Below are positions 1 through 4,170 of a stretch of 5,971 nucleotides of DNA, piece by piece. The position numbers and the translations under genes are program-made. This stretch comes from Candidatus Atribacter hydrocarboniphilus (GTDB lineage: Bacteria > Atribacterota > Atribacteria > Atribacterales > Atribacteraceae), in NCBI GenBank assembly GCA_003542295.1, contig DPKX01000227.1:1-5971 (forward strand), in the 5' to 3' direction. The notes below the pieces were generated by a model, which saw only the letters and a program-made list of their open reading frames with translations, had not been told where the DNA came from and did not search any database. Each line of letters begins with the position of its first letter. Position 1 is the stretch's first letter.

Positions 1-87
1 CAGCTGGTTGTGATGATACTCCCATAAGATATTTTGTGCCAAATCTATGACTTCTCTGGCTTTCTCGGTAAAGTGTTCAAAGTTCAT
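1..87 (-). CDS. clpB: ClpB-type disaggregase, N-terminal fragment (cut by window edge)
   Basis: Only the first 29 codons are present; the gene runs off the left edge. The peptide begins MNFEHFTEKAREVIDLAQ, which matches the start of the Clp N-domain of ClpB/ClpC AAA+ ATPases (typical beginning MNF-x-KFTEKAQEA-x-x-AQ). In ClpB this domain helps load aggregated protein into the hexamer, which works with DnaK/DnaJ and small Hsps to dissolve aggregates in the cytoplasm. The ATG overlaps the TGA stop of the upstream hspR gene (ATGA), implying translational coupling. A GGGTGGTGA Shine-Dalgarno-like stretch lies about 9 bases upstream, inside the hspR coding end. ClpB is preferred over ClpC because the gene sits in an hsp20-dnaJ-hspR operon and clpB is a known HspR target in actinobacteria, but 29 residues cannot separate the two, and no ATPase motif is visible. 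Confidence 0.8.
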   Translation of the reverse strand, partial: MNFEHFTEKAREVIDLAQNILWEYHHNQL

Positions 88-434
88 AACAAAATTTCAC
101 CACCCTTCGAAATCCTTCCCTCTAAATCCTTGATTCGATTTCTCATTTTCTCTCTTTCTTTTTCCCATTGACCTTGAATAGCTTCTATTTGTTCAGTTAA
201 TCTCAGGATTATTTCAACTCCAGCTAAATTGACTCCCATGTCCTGAGTTAGAGCTTTAATCTGCCTCACTCTTTCAACATCTCGATGGGAATACAACCGG
301 ATATTTCCACGACTTCGATTTGGTTTGAGTATTCCCATTTTTTCATAGTATCGGAGAGTCTGAGGATGTAGGTTGGTCATTTGAGCAACTACACCGATTA
401 CGAGATATTCATCCTTATGGTTATTTTTTGTCAT
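84..434 (-). CDS. hspR: HspR-type heat-shock repressor (MerR family)
   Basis: A 116-residue MerR-family regulator. Residues about 10-30 form the helix-turn-helix, with the MerR/HspR signature HPQTLRYYEKMGIL at 23-36, followed by a wing (NIRLYSHRDVERV, 44-56). VNLAGVEII at 68-76 is characteristic of HspR (typically VNLAGIKRI), and 77-108 is a charged, probably coiled-coil dimerisation helix. There is no ligand-binding domain, as usual for HspR. HspR proteins repress chaperone genes by binding HAIR inverted repeats; in Streptomyces DnaK is the co-repressor. The gene lies 36 bases after dnaJ and overlaps the Clp gene by four bases. A strong AAAAGGAGG site is present, but its spacing to this ATG is 11 bases; an in-frame TGA two codons upstream rules out a longer protein. 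A matching operator lies ahead of hsp20, so autoregulation of the whole operon is inferred. Confidence 0.9.
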   Translation of the reverse strand: MTKNNHKDEYLVIGVVAQMTNLHPQTLRYYEKMGILKPNRSRGNIRLYSHRDVERVRQIKALTQDMGVNLAGVEIILRLTEQIEAIQGQWEKEREKMRNRIKDLEGRISKGGEILL

Positions 435-445
435 CTTTCATACAT

Positions 446-455
446 CCTCCTTTTT
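446..455 (-). promoter_or_regulatory. Strong Shine-Dalgarno site of hspR
   Basis: The minus strand reads AAAAAGGAGG in the 36-base dnaJ-hspR gap, a full match to the anti-Shine-Dalgarno core. It is 11 bases from the chosen hspR ATG, rather long. Two nearer ATGs (443-445 and 439-441) are out of frame with hspR; the first runs into a stop after four codons. Confidence 0.7.
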
Positions 456-470
456 GTCTTTTAAGCTCCC

Positions 471-1517
471 CTAAATAAACAGATGAGATCGTGGGTTTTC
501 TTTTCTCATTGCTGATAAATCTTGAAATAATCTCTTTTCTTTTTCATCGAGATGGGTTGGTAACACAACTCGAATTTTGACCAGTTGATCACCCACTGAT
601 CCGGTTTTTCTCTCCTTAATCCCCAGTCCCCGAAGCCTTAATATCGCACCATTTTGAGTTTCAGGAGGGATTTTCATTTTTACTCTTCCTTTAATGGTTG
701 GCACTTCAACTTCGGTTCCTAATAGAGCTTCGTATAAAGTTAATGGAAGGTCGAGATGGATATCATTCTTTTCTCTCCTAAAAAAGGGATGAGGTTGGAT
801 TTTAACCACTAAATATAAATCGCGCCCATTAAGTACTCCAGGCACTCTCAATTTTCCGCCATCTTGAATCCCGGCAGGAATACTGATATCAACCATCTTT
901 TTTCTTTTGACAATTCCCCGACCATTACAAGTAGAACAGTTTTGATTCTGACCTCCACATTGAGGACAGGATTCTTCGAATTCCAAATGAAAATTCTTTT
1001 GTGTTCCTAAAACGCTTTCCATAAAGCTAATTTCTACTGGGTGAGAAGAAGGCTCTGCTTCACGCTCTTGAGGATAACCATTCATCCAATCATTTCTTTT
1101 GGTAGAACGAAAACGAGTCGAATGGGTTCGAGTGCTGGATCCTCCAAATAAATCACTAAAAAATGTTCGGAAAAAGTCGCTGAAATCTCCTCCTTCAAAG
1201 TTGGAAGAATAGGTTTGCTGGTAGGAAGTTCCACCCGATCCGTACTTGTTATAATAGTCTTTCCAAAATTGCTCGGTATCTCTTTGACCATAACTATTCC
1301 AAGCTGATCCCAGTTCATCGTATCTTTTTCGCTTTTCTGGATCACCCAAGACTTCATAGGCTTCGTTTATTTCTTTGAAGCGCTTTTCTGCATCTTTGTT
1401 TCCGGGATTGAGGTCGGGATGATACTTGCGAGCCAATCGACGATAGGTTTTTTTTATTTCTTTCTCATCGGCATTTCTGTTTAAACCTAATATTTGGTAG
1501 TAGTCTTTGAATTCCAT
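471..1517 (-). CDS. dnaJ: DnaJ-family co-chaperone with a single-zinc-centre cysteine region
   Basis: A 348-residue Hsp40. Residues 4-68 are a J domain with the HPD motif at 33-35, the triad needed to stimulate Hsp70 ATPase activity. A long Gly/Phe/Ser-rich linker follows (about 70-135, with [15 protein letters not shown]), then C-terminal substrate-binding domain I (about 158-240), domain II (about 241-322) and a short C-terminal dimerisation tail. The zinc region is reduced: canonical DnaJ has four CxxCxGxG repeats, but here only CPQCGG and CSTCNGRG remain (Cys 184, 187, 194, 197), enough for one zinc site. The protein is therefore intermediate between type I DnaJ and zinc-free CbpA, and shorter than typical DnaJ (about 375-380). 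It is third-party to Hsp70 here: no dnaK or grpE is nearby. It follows hsp20 after a 122-base gap and probably shares its promoter. GGGG about 11 bases upstream of the ATG is its likely ribosome binding site. CbpA is an alternative name. Confidence 0.92.
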   Translation of the reverse strand: MEFKDYYQILGLNRNADEKEIKKTYRRLARKYHPDLNPGNKDAEKRFKEINEAYEVLGDPEKRKRYDELGSAWNSYGQRDTEQFWKDYYNKYGSGGTSYQQTYSSNFEGGDFSDFFRTFFSDLFGGSSTRTHSTRFRSTKRNDWMNGYPQEREAEPSSHPVEISFMESVLGTQKNFHLEFEESCPQCGGQNQNCSTCNGRGIVKRKKMVDISIPAGIQDGGKLRVPGVLNGRDLYLVVKIQPHPFFRREKNDIHLDLPLTLYEALLGTEVEVPTIKGRVKMKIPPETQNGAILRLRGLGIKERKTGSVGDQLVKIRVVLPTHLDEKEKRLFQDLSAMRKENPRSHLFI

Positions 1518-1563
1518 TGAAATTTCATCCCCTTTACCGGAAATTCTCTTTTTATACTACTTA

Positions 1564-1603
1564 ACACAAAGAAGGGATGGTTATAACCATCCCTTCTTTG
1601 TGT
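1564..1603 (-). terminator. Perfect 40-nt palindrome between hsp20 and dnaJ; probable attenuator/terminator or mRNA-end stabiliser
   Basis: Two 20-base arms are exact reverse complements (ACACAAAGAAGGGATGG and TTA, then TAA and CCATCCCTTCTTTGTGT). As RNA it would fold into a very stable hairpin of about 17-18 pairs with a minimal loop. The stem has an A-rich 5' foot (ACAAAGAA) and a U-rich 3' foot (TTCTTTGTGTT) around a GGGATGG/CCATCCC core, the shape of an intrinsic and possibly bidirectional terminator. However, no clean run of U follows the stem on either strand. It starts 36 bases after the hsp20 stop and ends 46 bases before the dnaJ start. Partial termination or protection of the hsp20 mRNA 3' end is the likeliest role. 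I see no convincing promoter between it and dnaJ. Confidence 0.55.
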
Positions 1604-1639
1604 ATCTCTCATAATCTCCTCGCAGCTGATTGATTAGGA

Positions 1640-2086
1640 TTATTCAGTCTGGATGGAAACCTTCTGAGGTTTTGATTCCGCCGGTTTGGGAAGATGTATT
1701 TCTAAGACCCCATTGCGATAAACCGCCGATATTTTTTCGGTTTCCACCGGTAAATTAAGTTGAAAAGTTCTTGAAAAAGGACCTACCAGTCTTTCTCTTC
1801 GTAAGTATTTTCTCTGGTTAGTTTGGTCAAGCTTCTTTTCACCTTTTAGAGTAAGTTGATCACCGTTAATTATGATATCAACTTCTTTTTGACTTACTCC
1901 TGGTAGATCTGCCCAAAGAACAATTTCATTCTCATCTTCGGTTATGTCTACCATTGGAACCCAAGCTTCATTCGGTGAAGATTGTCTTTCTTGTCGAACC
2001 ATACTATCATCAAATAGTCGATTTATCCTATCCTGTAAAAGAGTTAAATCACGAAAGGGATCAAAACGATTCACAATTATCACCAT
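1640..2086 (-). CDS. hsp20: Small heat shock protein, Hsp20/alpha-crystallin family
   Basis: A 148-residue small Hsp, the usual length of bacterial class A members. It is an ATP-independent holdase that binds unfolding proteins in large cytoplasmic oligomers and passes them to Hsp70/ClpB. The N-terminal arm has the familiar RFDPFRDLTLLQDRINRLFDD (7-27). The alpha-crystallin domain spans about 41-134, with VDITEDENEIVLWADLPGV near its start, the loop YLRRERLVGPFSRTFQL, and the hallmark A-x-x-x-NGVLEI at 121-130. The tail has a VSI (143-145) version of the I-x-I motif that links dimers into oligomers. It is first in the operon, directly behind a strong promoter and HspR-type operator. Start choice: the ATG lies only one base after AGAAAGG, so translation may really begin at the GTG of codon 2 or codon 5; the protein would be nearly the same. 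Confidence 0.95.
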   Translation of the reverse strand: MVIIVNRFDPFRDLTLLQDRINRLFDDSMVRQERQSSPNEAWVPMVDITEDENEIVLWADLPGVSQKEVDIIINGDQLTLKGEKKLDQTNQRKYLRRERLVGPFSRTFQLNLPVETEKISAVYRNGVLEIHLPKPAESKPQKVSIQTE

Positions 2087-2122
2087 ACCTTTCTTTGATG
2101 TTGTTTGACTTTGACATTTAAA

Positions 2123-2151
2123 AGTATAAAACTTGATAAAATGATTGTCAA
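2123..2151 (-). promoter_or_regulatory. Sigma-70-type promoter of the hsp20-dnaJ-hspR-clpB operon
   Basis: On the minus strand TTGACA (2151-2146, a perfect -35 box) is followed after exactly 17 bases by TATACT (2128-2123, five of six matches to TATAAT, the -10 box). Transcription should start near 2116, giving a leader of about 30 bases before the hsp20 start. It is the only near-consensus promoter I can see in the window. An alternative heat-shock sigma factor is not needed to explain it; control probably comes from the overlapping operator. Confidence 0.88.
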
Positions 2152-2152
2152 G
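2132..2152. promoter_or_regulatory. HAIR-like operator, probable HspR binding site
   Basis: The sequence is the inverted repeat CTTGA-N11-TCAAG, perfect in its five-base arms. The published HAIR consensus is CTTGAGT-N7-ACTCAAG, which has the same arms at the same 11-base separation; the inner two positions of each arm (GT/AC) are not conserved here (CA and TA on the minus strand). The site covers the -35 hexamer and most of the spacer, so a bound repressor would block RNA polymerase. An HspR-family gene is third in the operon this promoter drives. Binding is inferred, not shown. Confidence 0.78.
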
Positions 2153-2195
2153 GGTATGAAGGAAAAAATTTTAAATGCGGGGAGAAAAATTTGGT

Positions 2196-2747
2196 TTATA
2201 AGCCCAGTTGAGGTGATATTTTTTGCATTGCGTGCAAGGCAATCAACAAAAAATCATTCAGATTTAACTGCAGATCATTACAAGTTTGGATTTGATTACG
2301 GTCGGCACCTCGAGCAAAACTCTTTTCTTTGAAGCGGTTAAATAGAAAATCAAGATCCAATCCACCAAGAGCCCGATTGGGATGTACCAGAGCACAGGCA
2401 ACAATAAATCCACTAACCGGGTCCACCGCGTATAATGCTTTTTCTAAAGTACTATTCGGAACATGGCCAGTTGCGGGATTGTGGGAGCGTAAGGCAGCAA
2501 TAACGTTATCCGAAAAACCAGCTTCGCTTAATATCCGAGCGCCTTCTATACCATGGGATTCTGGGCAATTTTTAGTGATTTCATAATCTATATCGTGCAA
2601 TAACCCAACCAAAGCCCACTCTTCAGGGTCTTGGTTGAAACGAGGTGCCAGGTCCTTCATAATTGCTTCACAGGCTAAGCAATGTTTTAATAAATTTTGG
2701 TTCTTTAAATATTTTTTAAGCAACAGTAAAGCATCGTTTCGATTCAT
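2196..2747 (-). CDS. HD-superfamily predicted hydrolase
   Basis: A single-domain protein of 183 residues from the ATG (or 184 from a TTG one codon earlier, which directly follows the upstream TAG stop). Counting from the TTG, the HD metal ligands are visible: His23, the His52-Asp53 doublet in LLHDIDYE, and Asp110 in YAVDPVSG, with extra histidines in ESHGIEGARIL (66) and LRSHNPATGH (90) as in HDIG-type proteins. It resembles the family of short predicted HD hydrolases with an LHD-x-DYE motif (COG2316 type). HD proteins are metal-dependent phosphohydrolases, often acting on nucleotides, but the substrate of this one cannot be inferred. It is cytoplasmic, with no signal peptide. It follows the peptidase gene without a gap, so it is probably translated from the same mRNA, and ends 45 bases before the -35 box of the heat-shock promoter. 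Confidence 0.85.
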   Translation of the reverse strand: MNRNDALLLLKKYLKNQNLLKHCLACEAIMKDLAPRFNQDPEEWALVGLLHDIDYEITKNCPESHGIEGARILSEAGFSDNVIAALRSHNPATGHVPNSTLEKALYAVDPVSGFIVACALVHPNRALGGLDLDFLFNRFKEKSFARGADRNQIQTCNDLQLNLNDFLLIALHAMQKISPQLGL

Positions 2748-2750
2748 CAA

Positions 2751-4157
2751 CTATTTTCCAAGTCGATTCATGGGATTGATTGCAGTTCCCTTTTGGCGAA
2801 TTTCAAAATGGCAATGATTCCCGGTAGCATTACCCGTTGAACCTACTCGTGCTATCGGATCGTTTTGATTTACTCTCTGGCCTCTGGTTACTAGGTTGAC
2901 ACTGTTATGAGCATATACAGTTTGATCCCCATCGGCATGAGTAATGATTACCATTCGTCCATAATTTCCTCTGGTACCGGAAAAAGTAACTACTCCACTC
3001 TGGGCAGCTCGAATAATTGTTCCTGCTGGAGCACAGATATCAATGCCGTAATGCATTCGCCCTCCGCGCATCCCAAAGGGTGAACTAACTCGTCCCATAA
3101 TCGGCCAAATATACCCTCTTTGTGATTCGCCGTAACCATCAGAAACATAGGCTGGAATACGGATCTGCTGACCTATTCTCAATCGGCTTTGCTGATTTAA
3201 CCCATTTACATTCATTAATAAATCCAAAGATACTCGATAACGTCGGGCTATGGACCAGAGACTATCACCCGATTGTACCTGATAGTTTTGGTATTGGTTT
3301 GAGGTGTCTCCCGGAGAAGGTCTTTTTTCACTAGATGAAACCCAGATTTTTTGATTAATCTGTAACCGGTCAGCACTTTTCAAATTATTGACTTTCATCA
3401 AAGTATTAACACTCACTCCGTACTTCCGGGAAATATTCCATAGGGTGTCCCCTGAAACGATCGTATAATAAAATCCTTCTTTTTCTGCGGTTTGACTTTT
3501 CTGTCCGTTTTGAGCGACCAAAACCTGAGGTGCTGCATTTTGTTGGGTTGGAATTTTCAATTTCATACCAATTTGGAGAATTGAATCTTCAGAAAGGTTA
3601 TTCGCAGTCATAATGGTCTTAATGCTAACCCCAAAAACCCTGGAGATGGTCCACAAAGAATCACCTTTTTTGATTTCATAGGATTGAATTACTGTGGTTG
3701 CCGGTTGATTCTTTGTAGCTTGTGTTGTTTTTTGGTGATTCTGTGAACCAGAGATTTTGATCTTTTGGCCAATTTTTAATATCGAACTTTCACTTAGATT
3801 ATTATCTTTAAGAATTTTTTCCTGAGAAACGCCATATTTCTTAGCAATTGACCAGATATTATCTCCGGCGCATACTGTGTGAGTAGTGGTTTCTTTGCTA
3901 TTTTCATCTTGACTTTTATCAATTAAAATTTTTTGTCCTATTTTTAATATTGAATTTTTATTCAAGGCATTCATTGCCATTAAGCTTTCTAAGGAAACTT
4001 GATAATGCCTTGAAATACTCCATAAGTTATCTCCGGCTTGAACAGTGTGATATGTGGATGCCAAACCCTCTAGGGAAATCGCCATAAGAAACAGACCAAT
4101 TAAAAAGAAACCAAAAAATGATCTCCCCAGAGTGGGTGTTGATTTCTCATTCCACAT
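2751..4157 (-). CDS. Secreted peptidoglycan peptidase: five LysM domains plus M23 metallopeptidase
   Basis: A 468-residue exported protein. Residues 12-33 are a hydrophobic signal peptide or anchor, with likely cleavage after GLA (33). Five LysM peptidoglycan-binding domains follow at about 36-79, 92-135, 160-202, 230-273 and 291-335, each opening with a (V/K)xxGD(N/S/T)(L/I)W(S/T/N)I motif and separated by Gln/Asn/Thr/Ser-rich linkers. The C-terminal M23 (LytM/lysostaphin-type) domain at about 349-465 keeps all key residues: His369 and Asp373 in MHYGIDI, His417 in YAHNS, and His448-x-His450. An active zinc endopeptidase cutting peptide cross-bridges is therefore expected, unlike degenerate EnvC/NlpD-type activators with similar architecture. 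It acts in the cell envelope, probably in wall growth or cell separation. Translation probably couples to ileS, whose stop lies within its ribosome binding site. The ATG start is well supported by GAGAGGTGA four bases upstream. Confidence 0.93.
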   Translation of the reverse strand: MWNEKSTPTLGRSFFGFFLIGLFLMAISLEGLASTYHTVQAGDNLWSISRHYQVSLESLMAMNALNKNSILKIGQKILIDKSQDENSKETTTHTVCAGDNIWSIAKKYGVSQEKILKDNNLSESSILKIGQKIKISGSQNHQKTTQATKNQPATTVIQSYEIKKGDSLWTISRVFGVSIKTIMTANNLSEDSILQIGMKLKIPTQQNAAPQVLVAQNGQKSQTAEKEGFYYTIVSGDTLWNISRKYGVSVNTLMKVNNLKSADRLQINQKIWVSSSEKRPSPGDTSNQYQNYQVQSGDSLWSIARRYRVSLDLLMNVNGLNQQSRLRIGQQIRIPAYVSDGYGESQRGYIWPIMGRVSSPFGMRGGRMHYGIDICAPAGTIIRAAQSGVVTFSGTRGNYGRMVIITHADGDQTVYAHNSVNLVTRGQRVNQNDPIARVGSTGNATGNHCHFEIRQKGTAINPMNRLGK

Positions 4158-4161
4158 TTTT

Positions 4162-4170
4162 TCACCTCTC
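4162..4170 (-). promoter_or_regulatory. Ribosome binding site of the LysM/M23 gene containing the ileS stop
   Basis: The minus strand reads GAGAGGTGA four bases before the peptidase ATG. Its last three bases are the TGA stop of ileS. A ribosome finishing ileS therefore stops on the initiation region of the next gene, which supports coupling and fixes the ATG at 4157. Confidence 0.8.

Noticed and set aside
1082..1357. Minus-strand open frame of 91 codons inside dnaJ
   Set aside because: It is an alternative frame of the low-complexity Gly/Phe/Ser linker of dnaJ and has no recognisable domain.
1518..1563. Separate promoter for dnaJ (GTATAA-like -10 after the palindrome)
   Set aside because: No -35-like hexamer lies at a suitable distance; the upstream bases are the palindrome arm (around CATCCC).
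1564..1603. The palindrome as an HspR operator or insertion-sequence end
   Set aside because: Its arms do not contain CTTGA/TCAAG, and no transposase, target duplication or partner repeat is seen nearby.
2163..2192. Possible terminator after the HD gene (AAATTTT, 13 bases, AAAATTT and then T's on the minus strand)
   Set aside because: The stem is only A-T pairs and the loop is large, so the hairpin would be too weak to support; read-through into the heat-shock operon cannot be excluded.
2087..2195. CIRCE element (HrcA operator) ahead of hsp20
   Set aside because: No TTAGCACTC-N9-GAGTGCTAA-like sequence is present; the only clear operator symmetry is the HAIR-like repeat.
2105..2332. Plus-strand open frame of 75 codons starting beside the heat-shock promoter
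   Set aside because: It is antisense to the promoter region and to the 3' end of the HD gene, has no ribosome binding site, and its product has no family likeness.
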